DNA of 64,000 bases from Auanema rhodensis (taxonomy: Eukaryota; Nematoda; Chromadorea; Rhabditida; Rhabditidae), in assembly GCA_964057225.1 (NCBI GenBank), contig OZ059896.1, forward strand, positions 4,340,001-4,404,000, given 5' to 3'. The position numbers and the translations under genes were made by a program. Shown piece by piece: positions 36,635-50,890 of the stretch (position 1 is its first letter; every line of letters starts with the position of its first letter). Below the pieces are notes generated by a model that saw only the letters and a list, made by a program, of their open reading frames with translations, made no database searches and was not told the origin of the DNA.

Positions 36635-38218
36635 GTACATTTAATTAGCATAAATTAAAGTTCACGTAAATTTCAAAGTCATGGTTACCATGAACCAATA
36701 TCAATAAAAATTTGTTTTCAGACTAATTTGGACATGGGGAATCTAATTTTGAAAACCGCATCTCTTTATCTTTCAAGTGAAGCGAGTTACATACCAAGTG
36801 CACATCACGTGTACATTTAATTAGCATAAATTAAAGTTCACGTAAATTTCAAAGTCATGGTTACCATGAACCAATATCAATAAAAATTTGTTTTTAAACT
36901 AATATGGACATGGGGAATCTAATTTTGAAAACCGCATCTCTTTATCTTTCACGTGAAGCGAGTTACATACCTAGTGCACATCACGTGTACATTTAATTAG
37001 CATAAATTAAAGTTCACGTAAATTTCAAAGTCATGGTTACCATGAACCAATATCAATGAAAATTTGTTTTTAGACTAATATGGACATGGGGAATCTAATT
37101 TTGAAAATCGCATCTCTTTATCTTTCACGTGAAGCGAGTTACATACCAAGTGCACATCACGTGTACATTTAATTAGCATAAATTAAAGTTCACGTAAATT
37201 TCAAAGTCATGGTTACCATGCACCAATATTAATAAACATTTGTTTTTAGACTAATATGGACATGGGGAATCTAATTTTGAAAACCGCATCTCTTTATCTT
37301 TCACGTGAAGCGAGTTACATACCAAGTGCACATCACGTGTACATTTAATTAGCATAAATTAAAGTTCACGTAAATTTCAAAGTCATGGTTACCATGAACC
37401 AATATCAATAAAAATTTGTTTTTAGACTAATATGGACATGGGGAATCTAATTTTGAAAACCGCATCTCTTTATCTTTCACGTGAAGCGAGTTACATACCA
37501 AGTGCACATCACGTGTACATTTAATTAGCATAAATTAAAGTTCACGTAAATTTCAAAGTCATGGTTACCATGAACCAATATCAATAAAAATTTGTTTTTA
37601 GACTAATATGGACATGGGGAATCTAATTTTGAAAATCGCATCTCTTTATCTTTTACGTGAAGCGAGTTACATACCAAGTGCACATCACGTGTACATTTAA
37701 TTAGCATAAATTAAAGTTCACGTAAATTTCAAAGTCATGGTTACCATGAACCAATATCAATAAAAATTTGTTTTTAGACTAATATGGACATGGGGAATCT
37801 AATTTTGAAAACCGCATCTCTTTATCTTTCACGTGAAGCGAGTTACATACCAAGTGCACATCACGTGTACATTTAATTAGCATAAATTAAAGTTCACGTA
37901 AATTTCAAAGTCATGGTTACCATGCACCAATATTAATAAAAATTTGTTTTTAGACTAATATGGACATGGGGAATCTAATTTTGAAAACCGCATCTCTTTA
38001 TCTTTCACGTGAAGCGAGTTACATACCAAGTGCACATCACGTGTACATTTAATTAGCATAAATTAAAGTTCACGTAAATTTCAAAGTCATGGTTACCATG
38101 AACCAATATCAATAAAAATTTGTTTTTAGACTAATATGGACATGGGGAATCTAATTTTGAAAACCGCATCTCTTTATCTTTCACGTGAAGCGAGTTACAT
38201 ACCAAGTGCACATCACGT
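36635..38218 (+). repeat. Nine-monomer block G'-C-J-A'-H-J*-H-A'-H, copy 1
   Basis: Monomers 209-217. J* is J with T140 (TTTTACGTG) at 37515-37690. The block recurs at 41739-43322, 29 monomers (5,104 bp) downstream. Its last six monomers (A'-H-J*-H-A'-H) also recur at 54059 and 62155. Monomer 211 has G72 and 212 has a private AAACATTT. Confidence 0.87.
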
Positions 38219-41200
38219 GTACATTTAATTAGCATAAATTAAAGTTCACGTAAATTTCAAAGTCATGGTTACCATGAACCAATATCAATAAAAATTTGTT
38301 TTTAGACTAATATGGACATGGGGAATCTAATTTTGAAAATCGCATCTCTTTATCTTTCACGTGAAGCGAGTTACATACCAAGTGCACATCACGTGTACAT
38401 TTAATTAGCATAAATTAAAGTTCACGTAAATTTCAAAGTCATGGTTACCATGAACCAATATCAATAAAAATTTGTTTTTAGACTAATATGGACATGGGGA
38501 ATCTAATTTTGAAAACCGCATCTCTTTATCTTTCACGTGAAGCGAGTTACATACCAAGTGCACATCACGTGTACATTTAATTAGCATAAATTAAAGTTCA
38601 CGTAAATTTCAAAGTCATGGTTACCATGAACCAATATCAATAAAAAGTTGTTTTTAGACTAATATGGACATGGGGAATCTAATTTTGAAAACCGCATCTC
38701 TTTATCTTTCACGTGAAGCGAGTTACATACCAAGTGCACATCACGTGTACATTTAATTAGCATAAATTAAAGTTCACGTAAATTTCAAAGTCATGGTTAC
38801 CATGCACCAAGATTAATAAAAATTTGTTTTTAGACTAATATGGACATGGGGAATCTAATTTTGAAAACCGCATCTCTTTATCTTTTACGTGAAGCGAGTT
38901 ACATACCAAGTGCACATCACGTGTACATTTAATTAGCATAAATTAAAGTTCACGTAAATTTCAAAGTCATGGTTACCATGAACCAATATCAATAAAAATT
39001 TGTTTTTAGACTAATATGGACATGGGGAATCTAATTTTGAAAATCGCATCTCTTTATCTTTCACGTGAAGCGAGTTACATACCAAGTGCACATCACGTGT
39101 ACATTTAATTAGCATAAATTAAAGTTCACGTAAATTTCAAAGTCATGGTTACCATGAACCAACATCAATAAAAATTTGTTTTTAGACTAATATGGACATG
39201 GGGAATCTAATTTTGAAAACCGCATCTCTTTATCTTTCACGTGAAGCGAGTTACATACCAAGTGCACATCACGTGTACATTTAATTAGCATAAATTAAAG
39301 TTCACGTAAATTTCAAAGTCATGGTTACCATGAACCAATATCAATAAAAATTTGTTTTCAGACTAATTTGGACATGGGGAATCTAATTTTGAAAACCGCT
39401 TCTCTTTATCTTTCAAGTGAAGCGAGTTACATACCAAGTGCACATCACGTGTACATTTAATTAGCATAAATTAAAGTTCACGTAAATTTCAAAGTCATGG
39501 TTACCATGAACCAATATCAATAAAAATTTGTTTTTAAACTAATATGGACATGGGGAATCTAATTTTGAAAACCGCATCTCTTTATCTTTCACGTGAAGCG
39601 AGTTACATACCAAGTGCACATAACGTGTACATTTAATTAGCATAAATTAAAGTTCACGTAAATTTCAAAGTCATGGTTACCATGCACCAATATCAATAAA
39701 AATTTGTTTTTAGACTAATATGGACATGGAGAATCTAATTTTGAAAACCGCATCTCTTTATCTTTCACGTGAAGCGAGTTACATACCAAGTGCACATCAC
39801 GTGTACACTTAATTAGCATAAATTAAAGTTCACGTAAATTTCAAAGTCATGGTTACCATGAACCAATATCAATAAAAATTTGTTTTTAGACTAATATGGA
39901 CATGGGGAATCTAATTTTGAAAATCGCATCTCTTTATCTTTCACGTGAAGCGAGTTACATACCAAGTGCACATCACGTGTACATTTAATTAGCATAAATT
40001 AAAGTTCACGTAAATTTCAAAGTCATGGTTACCATGAACCAATATCAATAAAAATTTGTTTTCAGACTAATTTGGACATGGGGAATCTAATTTTGAAAAC
40101 CGCATCTCTTTATCTTTCAAGTGAAGCGAGTTACATACCAAGTGCACATCACGTGTACATTTAATTAGCATAAATTAAAGTTCACGTAAATTTCAAAGTC
40201 ATGGTTACCATGAACCAATATCAATAAAAATTTGTTTTTAAACTAATATGGACATGGGGAATCTAATTTTGAAAACCGCATCTCTTTATCTTTCACGTGA
40301 AGCGAGTTACATACCAAGTGCACATCACGTGTACATTTAATTAGCATAAATTAAAGTTCACGTAAATTTCAAAGTCATGGTTACCATGAACCAATATCAA
40401 TAAAAATTTGTTTTTAAACTAATATGGACATGGGGAATCTAATTTTGAAAACCGCATCTCTTTATCTTTCACGTGAAGCGAGTTACATACCAAGTGCACA
40501 TCACGTGTACATTTAATTAGCATAAATTAAAGTTCACGTAAATTTCAAAGTCATGGTTACCATGAACCAATATCAATAAAAATTTGTTTTTAGACTAATA
40601 TGGACATGGGGAATCTAATTTTGAAAATCGCATCTCTTTATCTTTCACGTGAAGCGAGTTACATACCAAGTGCACATCACGTGTACATTTAATTAGCATA
40701 AATTAAAGTTCACGTAAATTTCAAAGTCATGGTTACCATGAACCAATATCAATAAAAATTTGTTTTCAGACTAATTTGGACATGGGGAATCTAATTTTGA
40801 AAACCGCATCTCTTTATCTTTCAAGTGAAGCGAGTTACATACCAAGTGCACATCACGTGTACATTTAATTAGCATAAATTAAAGTTCACGTAAATTTCAA
40901 AGTCATGGTTACCATGAACCAATATCAATAAAAATTTGTTTGCAGACTAATATGGACATGGGGAATCTAATTTTGAAAACCGCATCTCTTTATCTTTCAA
41001 GTGAAGCGAGTTACATACCAAGTGCACATCACGTGTACATTTAATTAGCATAAATTAAAGTTCACGTAAATTTCAAAGTCATGGTTACCATGCACCAATA
41101 TCAATAAAAATTTGTTTTTAGACTAATATGGACATGGAGAATCTAATTTTGAAAACCGCATCTCTTTATCTTTCACGTGAAGCGAGTTACATACCAAGTG

Positions 41201-41738
41201 CACATCACGTGTACATTTAATTAGCATAAATTAAAGTTCACGTAAATTTCAAAGTCATGGTTACCATGCACCAATATCAATAAAAATTTGTTTTTAGACT
41301 AATATGAACATGGGGAATCTAATTTTGAAAACCGCATCTCTTTATCTTTCACGTGAAGCGAGTTACATACCAAGTGCACATAACGTGTACATTTAATTAG
41401 CATAAATTAAAGTTCACGTAAATTTCAAAGTCATGGTTACCATGAACCAATATCAATAAAAATTTGTTTTCAGACTAATTTGGACATGGGGAATCTAATT
41501 TTGAAATTCGCATCTCTTTATCTTTCACGTGAAGCGAGTTACATACCAAGTGCACATAACGTGTACATTTAATTAGCATAAATTAAAGTTCACGTAAATT
41601 TCAAAGTCATGGTTACCATGAACCAATATCAATAAAAATTTGTTTTCAGACTAATTTGGACATGGGGAATCTAATTTTGAAATTCGCATCTCTTTATCTT
41701 TCACGTGAAGCGAGTTACATACCAAGTGCACATAACGT
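38219..41738 (+). repeat. Mixed J/G' monomers between nine-mer copies
   Basis: Monomers 218-237. G' (C85) occurs at 39275, 39979 and 40683, spaced four monomers apart, each followed by A87 or C85 forms, which suggests a short imperfect 4-mer period. Monomer 220 has G77 without other D markers. Monomer 221 (38747-38922) combines A' features with T140 and a private AAGATTAAT. Monomers 236 and 237 (41387-41738) are a matching tandem doublet: C85 T94 T121 T122 with A172 and intact C142. Confidence 0.8.
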
Positions 41739-43322
41739 GTACATTTAATTAGCATAAATTAAAGTTCACGTAAGTTTCAAAGTCATGGTTACCATGCACC
41801 AATATCAATAAAAATTTGTTTTCAGACTAATTTGGACATGGGGAATCTAATTTTGAAAACCGCATCTCTTTATCTTTCAAGTGAAGCGAGTTACATACCA
41901 AGTGCACATCACGTGTACATTTAATTAGCATAAATTAAAGTTCACGTAAATTTCAAAGTCATGGTTACCATGAACCAATATCAATAAAAATTTGTTTTTA
42001 AACTAATATGGACATGGGGAATCTAATTTTGAAAACCGCATCTCTTTATCTTTCACGTGAAGCGAGTTACATACCTAGTGCACATCACGTGTACATTTAA
42101 TTAGCATAAATTAAAGTTCACGTAAATTTCAAAGTCATGGTTACCATGAACCAATATCAATAAAAATTTGTTTTTAGACTAATATGGACATGGGGAATCT
42201 AATTTTGAAAATCGCATCTCTTTATCTTTCACGTGAAGCGAGTTACATACCAAGTGCACATCACGTGTACATTTAATTAGCATAAATTAAAGTTCACGTA
42301 AATTTCAAAGTCATGGTTACCATGCACCAATATTAATAAAAATTTGTTTTTAGACTAATATGGACATGGGGAATCTAATTTTGAAAACCGCATCTCTTTA
42401 TCTTTCACGTGAAGCGAGTTACATACCAAGTGCACATCACGTGTACATTTAATTAGCATAAATTAAAGTTCACGTAAATTTCAAAGTCATGGTTACCATG
42501 AACCAATATCAATAAAAATTTGTTTTTAGACTAATATGGACATGGGGAATCTAATTTTGAAAACCGCATCTCTTTATCTTTCACGTGAAGCGAGTTACAT
42601 ACCAAGTGCACATCACGTGTACATTTAATTAGCATAAATTAAAGTTCACGTAAATTTCAAAGTCATGGTTACCATGAACCAATATCAATAAAAATTTGTT
42701 TTTAGACTAATATGGACATGGGGAATCTAATTTTGAAAATCGCATCTCTTTATCTTTTACGTGAAGCGAGTTACATACCAAGTGCACATCACGTGTACAT
42801 TTAATTAGCATAAATTAAAGTTCACGTAAATTTCAAAGTCATGGTTACCATGAACCAATATCAATAAAAATTTGTTTTTAGACTAATATGGACATGGGGA
42901 ATCTAATTTTGAAAACCGCATCTCTTTATCTTTCACGTGAAGCGAGTTACATACCAAGTGCACATCACGTGTACATTTAATTAGCATAAATTAAAGTTCA
43001 CGTAAATTTCAAAGTCATGGTTACCATGCACCAATATTAATAAAAATTTGTTTTTAGACTAATATGGACATGGGGAATCTAATTTTGAAAACCGCATCTC
43101 TTTATCTTTCACGTGAAGCGAGTTACATACCAAGTGCACATCACGTGTACATTTAATTAGCATAAATTAAAGTTCACGTAAATTTCAAAGTCATGGTTAC
43201 CATGAACCAATATCAATAAAAATTTGTTTTTAGACTAATATGGACATGGGGAATCTAATTTTGAAAACCGCATCTCTTTATCTTTCACGTGAAGCGAGTT
43301 ACATACCAAGTGCACATCACGT
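41739..43322 (+). repeat. Nine-monomer block, copy 2
   Basis: Monomers 238-246 repeat 36635-38218 in order, including J* with T140 (42619-42794). The first monomer differs, with G36 and C59 on a G'-like background, so the exact left edge of the duplication may lie within it. Confidence 0.86.
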
Positions 43323-44026
43323 GTACATTTAATTAGCATAAATTAAAGTTCACGTAAATTTCAAAGTCATGGTTACCATGCACCAATATTAATAAAAATT
43401 TGTTTTTAGACTAATATGGACATGGGGAATCTAATTTTGAAAACCGCATCTCTTTATCTTTCACGTGAAGCGAGTTACATACCAAGTGCACATCACGTGT
43501 ACATTTAATTAGCATAAATTAAAGTTCACGTAAATTTCAAAGTCATGGTTACCATGAACCAATATCAATAAAAATTTGTTTTTAGACTAATATGGACATG
43601 GGGAATCTAATTTTGAAAACCGCATCTCTTTATCTTTCACGTGAAGCGAGTTACATACCAAGTGCACATCACGTGTACATTTAATTAGCATAAATTAAAG
43701 TTCACGTAAATTTCAAAGTCATGGTTACCATGAACCAATATCAATAAAAATTTGTTTTTAGACTAATATGGACATGGGGAATCTAATTTTGAAAATCGCA
43801 TCTCTTTATCTTTCACGTGAAGCGAGTTACATACCAAGTGCACATCACGTGTACATTTAATTAGCATAAATTAAAGTTCACGTAAATTTCAAAGTCATGG
43901 TTACCATGAACCAATATCAATAAAAATTTGTTTTTAGACTAATATGGACATGGGGAATCTAATTTTGAAAACCGCATCTCTTTATCTTTCACGTGAAGCG
44001 AGTTACATACCAAGTGCACATCACGT
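43323..44026 (+). repeat. Four monomers A'-H-J-H
   Basis: Monomers 247-250 have no private markers. They join the nine-monomer block to the first 12-mer. The order A'-H-J-H also occurs at 55467 and 56699, the second of which stands before the third 12-mer, so it may belong to that larger duplicated unit. Confidence 0.82.
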
Positions 44027-46138
44027 GTACATTTAATTAGCATAAATTAAAGTTCACGTAAATTTCAAAGTCATGGTTACCATGAACCAATATCAATAAA
44101 AATTTGTTTTTAAACTAATATGGACATGGGGAATCTAATTTTGAAAACCGCATCTCTTTATCTTTCACGTGAAGCGAGTTACATACCAAGTGCACATCAC
44201 GTGTACACTTAATTAGCATAAATTAAAGTTCACGTAAATTTCAAAGTCATGGTTACCATGAACCAATATCAATAAAAATTTGTTTTTAGACTAATATGGA
44301 CATGGGGAATCTAATTTTGAAAACCGCATCTCTTTATCTTTCACGTGAAGCGAGTTACATACCAAGTGCACATCACGTGTACATTTAATTAGCATAAATT
44401 AAAGTTCACGTAAATTTCAAAGTCATGGTTACCATGAACCAATATCAATAAAAATTTGTTTTTAGACTAATATGGACATGGGGAATCTAATTTTGAAAAT
44501 CGCATCTCTTTATCTTTCACGTGAAGCGAGTTACATACCAAGTGCACATCACGTGTACATTTAATTAGCATAAATTAAAGTTCACGTAAATTTCAAAGTC
44601 ATGGTTACCATGAACCAATATCAATAAAAATTTGTTTTTAGACTAATATGGACATGGGGAATCTAATTTTGAAAACCGCATCTCTTTATCTTTCACGTGA
44701 AGCGAGTTACATACCAAGTGCACATCACGTGTACATTTAATTAGCATAAATTAAAGTTCACGTAAATTTCAAAGTCATGGTTACCATGAACCAATATCAA
44801 TAAAAATTTGTTTTCAGACTAATTTGGACATGGGGAATCTAATTTTGAAAACCGCATCTCTTTATCTTTCAAGTGAAGCGAGTTACATACCAAGTGCACA
44901 TCACGTGTACATTTAATTAGCATAAATTAAAGTTCACGTAAATTTCAAAGTCATGGTTACCATGAACCAATATCGATAAAAATTTGTTTTTAAACTAATA
45001 TGGACATGAGGAATCTAATTTTGAAAACCGCATCTCTTTATCTTTCACGTGAAGCGAGTTACATACCAAGTGCACATCACGTGTACATTTAATTAGCATA
45101 AATTAAAGTTCACGTAAATTTCAAAGTCATGGTTACCATCCACCAATATCAATAAAAATTTGGTTTTAGACTAATATGGACATGGAGAATCTAATTTTGA
45201 AAACCGCATCTCTTTATCTTTCACGTGAAGCGAGTTACATACCAAGTGCACATCACGTGTACACTTAATTAGCATAAATTAAAGTTCACGTAAATTTCAA
45301 AGTCATGGTTACCATGCACCAATATCAATAAAAATTTGTTTTTAGACTAATATGGACATGGGGAATCTAATTTTGAAAACCGCATCTCTTTATCTTTCAA
45401 GTGAAGCGAGTTACATACCAAGTGAACATCACGTGTACACTTAATTAGCATAAATTAAAGTTCACGTAAGTTTCAAAGTCATGGTTACCATGCACCAATA
45501 TCAATAAAAATTTGTTTTTAGACTAATATGGACATGGGGAATCTAATTTTGAAAACCGCATCTCTTTATCTTTCAAGTGAAGCGAGTTACATACCAAGTG
45601 CACATCACGTGTACATTTAATTAGCATAAATTAAAGTTCACGTAAATTTCAAAGTCATGGTTACCATGCACCAATATCAATAAAAATTTGTTTTTAGACT
45701 AATATGGACATGGAGAATCTAATTTTGAAAACCGCATCTCTTTATCTTTCAAGTGAAGCGAGTTACATACCAAGTGCACATCACGTGTACATTTAATTAG
45801 CATAAATTAAAGTTCACGTAAATTTCAAAGTCATGGTTACCATGCACCAATATCAATAAAAATTTGTTTTTAGACTAATATGGACTCGGAGAATCTAATT
45901 TTGAAAACCGCATCTCTTTATCTTTCACGTGAAGCGAGTTACATACCAAGTGCACATAACGTGTACATTTAATTAGCATAAATTAAAGTTCACGTAAATT
46001 TCAAAGTCATGGTTACCATGCACCAATATCAATAAAAATTTGTTTTTAGACTAATATGAACATGGGGAATCTAATTTTGAAAACCGCATCTCTTTATCTT
46101 TCACGTGAAGCGAGTTACATACCAAGTGCACATCACGT
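44027..46138 (+). repeat. 12-monomer block, copy 1
   Basis: Monomers 251-262: A87; C6 form of H; J; H; G'; G69+A87+A103; A104; C6+C59+A142; C6+G36+A142; A104+A142; T100 C101 A104 (GACTCGGAG) with A172; A97. The G69, G36 and GACTCGG markers are rare and keep the same order in three places: here, 47019-48954 and 57755-59866. Monomer 257 has private CCATCCACC and TTTGGTTTT, and 258 has a private AGTGAACATC. Confidence 0.9.
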
Positions 46139-47018
46139 GTACATTTAATTAGCATAAATTAAAGTTCACGTAAATTTCAAAGTCATGGTTACCATGAACC
46201 AATATCAATAAAAATTTGTTTTTAGACTAATATGGACATGGGGAATCTAATTTTGAAAACCGCATCTCTTTATCTTTCACGTGAAGCGAGTTACATACCA
46301 AGTGCACATCACGTGTACATTTAATTAGCATAAATTAAAGTTCACGTAAATTTCAAAGTCATGGTTACCATGAACCAATATCAATAAAAATTTGTTTTTA
46401 GACTAATATGGACATGGGGAATCTAATTTTGAAAATCGCATCTCTTTATCTTTCACGTGAAGCGAGTTACATACCAAGTGCACATCACGTGTACATTTAA
46501 TTAGCATAAATTAAAGTTCACGTAAATTTCAAAGTCATGGTTACCATGAACCAATATCAATAAAAATTTGTTTTTAGACTAATATGGACATGGGGAATCT
46601 AATTTTGAAAACCGCATCTCTTTATCTTTCACGTGAAGCGAGTTACATACCAAGTGCACATCACGTGTACATTTAATTAGCATAAATTAAAGTTCACGTA
46701 AATTTCAAAGTCATGGTTACCATGAACCAATATCAATAAAAATTTGTTTTTAGACTAATATGGACATGGGGAATCTAATTTTGAAAACCGCATCTCTTTA
46801 TCTTTCACGTGAAGCGAGTTACATACCAAGTGCACATCACGTGTACATTTAATTAGCATAAATTAAAGTTCACGTAAATTTCAAAGTCATGGTTACCATG
46901 AACCAATATCAATAAAAATTTGTTTTTAGACTAATATGGACATGGGGAATCTAATTTTGAAAACCGCATCTCTTTATCTTTCACGTGAAGCGAGTTACAT
47001 ACCAAGTGCACATCACGT
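46139..47018 (+). repeat. Five monomers H-J-H-H-H
   Basis: Monomers 263-267 precede the second 12-mer. The same series precedes the third copy (56875-57754), so copies 2 and 3 share upstream sequence that copy 1 does not fully share. This supports a more recent common origin of copies 2 and 3. Confidence 0.82.
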
Positions 47019-48954
47019 GTACATTTAATTAGCATAAATTAAAGTTCACGTAAATTTCAAAGTCATGGTTACCATGAACCAATATCAATAAAAATTTGTT
47101 TTTAAACTAATATGGACATGGGGAATCTAATTTTGAAAACCGCATCTCTTTATCTTTCACGTGAAGCGAGTTACATACCAAGTGCACATCACGTGTACAC
47201 TTAATTAGCATAAATTAAAGTTCACGTAAATTTCAAAGTCATGGTTACCATGAACCAATATCAATAAAAATTTGTTTTTAGACTAATATGGACATGGGGA
47301 ATCTAATTTTGAAAACCGCATCTCTTTATCTTTCACGTGAAGCGAGTTACATACCAAGTGCACATCACGTGTACATTTAATTAGCATAAATTAAAGTTCA
47401 CGTAAATTTCAAAGTCATGGTTACCATGAACCAATATCAATAAAAATTTGTTTTTAGACTAATATGGACATGGGGAATCTAATTTTGAAAATCGCATCTC
47501 TTTATCTTTCACGTGAAGCGAGTTACATACCAAGTGCACATCACGTGTACATTTAATTAGCATAAATTAAAGTTCACGTAAATTTCAAAGTCATGGTTAC
47601 CATGAACCAATATCAATAAAAATTTGTTTTTAGACTAATATGGACATGGGGAATCTAATTTTGAAAACCGCATCTCTTTATCTTTCACGTGAAGCGAGTT
47701 ACATACCAAGTGCACATCACGTGTACATTTAATTAGCATAAATTAAAGTTCACGTAAATTTCAAAGTCATGGTTACCATGAACCAATATCAATAAAAATT
47801 TGTTTTCAGACTAATTTGGACATGGGGAATCTAATTTTGAAAACCGCATCTCTTTATCTTTCAAGTGAAGCGAGTTACATACCAAGTGCACATCACGTGT
47901 ACATTTAATTAGCATAAATTAAAGTTCACGTAAATTTCAAAGTCATGGTTACCATGAACCAATATCGATAAAAATTTGTTTTTAGACTAATATGGACATG
48001 GAGAATCTAATTTTGAAAACCGCATCTCTTTATCTTTCACGTGAAGCGAGTTACATACCAAGTGCACATCACGTGTACACTTAATTAGCATAAATTAAAG
48101 TTCACGTAAATTTCAAAGTCATGGTTACCATGCACCAATATCAATAAAAATTTGTTTTTAGACTAATATGGACATGGGGAATCTAATTTTGAAAACCGCA
48201 TCTCTTTATCTTTCAAGTGAAGCGAGTTACATACCAAGTGCACATCACGTGTACACTTAATTAGCATAAATTAAAGTTCACGTAAGTTTCAAAGTCATGG
48301 TTACCATGCACCAATATCAATAAAAATTTGTTTTTAGACTAATATGGACATGGGGAATCTAATTTTGAAAACCGCATCTCTTTATCTTTCAAGTGAAGCG
48401 AGTTACATACCAAGTGCACATCACGTGTACATTTAATTAGCATAAATTAAAGTTCACGTAAATTTCAAAGTCATGGTTACCATGCACCAATATCAATAAA
48501 AATTTGTTTTTAGACTAATATGGACATGGAGAATCTAATTTTGAAAACCGCATCTCTTTATCTTTCAAGTGAAGCGAGTTACATACCAAGTGCACATCAC
48601 GTGTACATTTAATTAGCATAAATTAAAGTTCACGTAAATTTCAAAGTCATGGTTACCATGCACCAATATCAATAAAAATTTGTTTTTAGACTAATATGGA
48701 CTCGGAGAATCTAATTTTGAAAACCGCATCTCTTTATCTTTCACGTGAAGCGAGTTACATACCAAGTGCACATAACGTGTACATTTAATTAGCATAAATT
48801 AAAGTTCACGTAAATTTCAAAGTCATGGTTACCATGCACCAATATCAATAAAAATTTGTTTTTAGACTAATATGAACATGGGGAATCTAATTTTGAAAAC
48901 CGCATCTCTTTATCTTTCACGTGAAGCGAGTTACATACCAAGTGCACATAACGT
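47019..48954 (+). repeat. 12-monomer block, copy 2, reduced to 11 monomers
   Basis: Monomers 268-278 follow the order of 44027-46138, but the sixth and seventh monomers (G69+A87+A103, then A104) are replaced by one hybrid at 47899-48074. The block is therefore 1,936 bp instead of 2,112 bp. All other markers, including G36 (48251) and GACTCGG (48603), are in place. Confidence 0.9.
47899..48074 (+). repeat. Hybrid monomer 273, a 176-bp deletion junction
   Basis: The left part has A59 and G69 (TATCGAT), as in monomers 256 and 334. The right part has G87 and A104 (GGAGAATCT), as in the monomers that normally follow them (257 and 335). The switch lies between positions 69 and 87. The block is one monomer shorter than its two counterparts, which is what one in-register exchange between adjacent monomers would produce. 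Confidence 0.88.
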
Positions 48955-49658
48955 GTACATTTAATTAGCATAAATTAAAGTTCACGTAAATTTCAAAGTC
49001 ATGGTTACCATGCACCAATATCAATAAAAATTTGTTTTTAGACTAATATGGACATGGGGAATCTAATTTTGAAAACCGCATCTCTTTATCTTTCACGTGA
49101 AGCGAGTTACATACCAAGTGCACATCACGTGTACATTTAATTAGCATAAATTAAAGTTCACGTAAATTTCAAAGTCATGGTTACCATGCACCAATATCAA
49201 TAAAAATTTGTTTTTAGACTAATATGAACATGGGGAATCTAATTTTGAAAACCGCATCTCTTTATCTTTCACGTGAAGCGAGTTACATACCAAGTGCACA
49301 TAACGTGTACATTTAATTAGCATAAATTAAAGTTCACGTAAATTTCAAAGTCATGGTTACCATGAACCAATATCAATAAAAATTTGTTTTCAGACTAATT
49401 TGGACATGGGGAATCTAATTTTGAAATTCGCATCTCTTTATCTTTCAAGTGAAGCGAGTTACATACCAAGTGCACATCACGTGTACATTTAATTAGCATA
49501 AATTAAAGTTCACGTAAATTTCAAAGTCATGGTTACCATGAACCAATATCAATAAAAATTTGTTTTTAAACTAATATGGACATGGGGAATCTAATTTTGA
49601 AAACCGCATCTCTTTATCTTTCACGTGAAGCGAGTTACATACCTAGTGCACATCACGT
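48955..49658 (+). repeat. Four monomers linking the 12-mer to the 7-mer HOR
   Basis: Monomers 279-282: C59; A97 with A172; G' with T121 T122 (GAAATTCGC); C. The first three correspond in order to 341-343 (59867-60394) after the third 12-mer, although 341 has A59 rather than C59. Confidence 0.82.
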
Positions 49659-50890
49659 GTACATTTAATTAGCATAAATTAAAGTTCACGTAAATTTCAA
49701 AGTCATGGTTACCATGAACCAATATCAATAAAAATTTCTTTTTAGACTAATATGGACATGGGGAATCTAATTTTGAAAATCGCATCTCTTTATCTTTCAC
49801 GTGAAGCGAGTTACATACCAAGTGCACATCACGTGTACATTTAATTAGCATAAATTAAAGTTCACGTAAATTTCAAAGTCATGGTTACCATGCACCAATA
49901 TTAATAAAAATTGGTTTTTAGACTAATATGGACATGGGGAATCTAATTTTGAAAACTGCATCTCTTTATCTTTCACGTGAAGCGAGTTACATACCAAGTG
50001 CACATCACGTGTACACTTAATTAGCATAAATTAAAGTTCACGTTAATTTCAAAGTCATGGTTACCATGAACCAATATCAATAAAAACTTGTTTTTAGACT
50101 AATATGGACATGGGGAATCTAATTTTGAAAACCGCATCTCTTTATCTTTCAAGTGAAGCGAGTTACATACCAAGTGCACATCACGTGTACATTTAATTAG
50201 CATAAATTAAAGTTCACGTAAATTTCAAAGTCATGGTTACCATGCACCAATATCAATAAAAATTTGTTTTTAGACTAATATGGACATGGAGAATCTAATT
50301 TTGAAAACCGCATCTCTTTATCTTTCACGTGAAGCGAGTTACATACCAAGTGCACATCACGTGTACATTTAATTAGCATAAATTAAAGTTCACGTAAATT
50401 TCAAAGTCATGGTTACCATGCACCAATATCAATAAAAATTTGTTTTTAGACTAATATGGACATGGGGAATCTAATTTTGAAAACCGCATCTCTTTATCTT
50501 TCACGTGAAGCGAGTTACATACCAAGTGCACATAACGTGTACATTTAATTAGCATAAATTAAAGTTCACGTAAATTTCAAAGTCATGGTTACCATGAACC
50601 AATATCAATAAAAATTTGTTTTCAGACTAATTTGGACATGGGGAATCTAATTTTGAAATTCGCATCTCTTTATCTTTCAAGTGAAGCGAGTTACATACCA
50701 AGTGCACATCACGTGTACATTTAATTAGCATAAATTAAAGTTCACGTAAATTTCAAAGTCATGGTTACCATGAACCAATATCAATAAAAATTTGTTTTTA
50801 AACTAATATGGACATGGGGAATCTAATTTTGAAAACCGCATCTCTTTATCTTTCACGTGAAGCGAGTTACATACCTAGTGCACATCACGT
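49659..50890 (+). repeat. Second right-family 7-monomer HOR, copy 1
   Basis: Monomers 283-289: J with C80 (TTTCTTTTT); C59 T68 G79 T123; C6 T34 C77 A142; A104; C59 with A172; G' with T121 T122; C. The unit is 1,232 bp. Full copies stand here and at 52123, a collapsed 3-monomer version at 51595, and a copy lacking its first monomer at 60395. Confidence 0.9.

Noticed and set aside
38747-38922. Monomer 221 as another crossover hybrid (A' left, J* right)
   Set aside because: It has C59 with T140, but it also has C122 and a private G67 (AAGATTAAT). A single point change to T140 explains it as well, so it is not listed as a hybrid.
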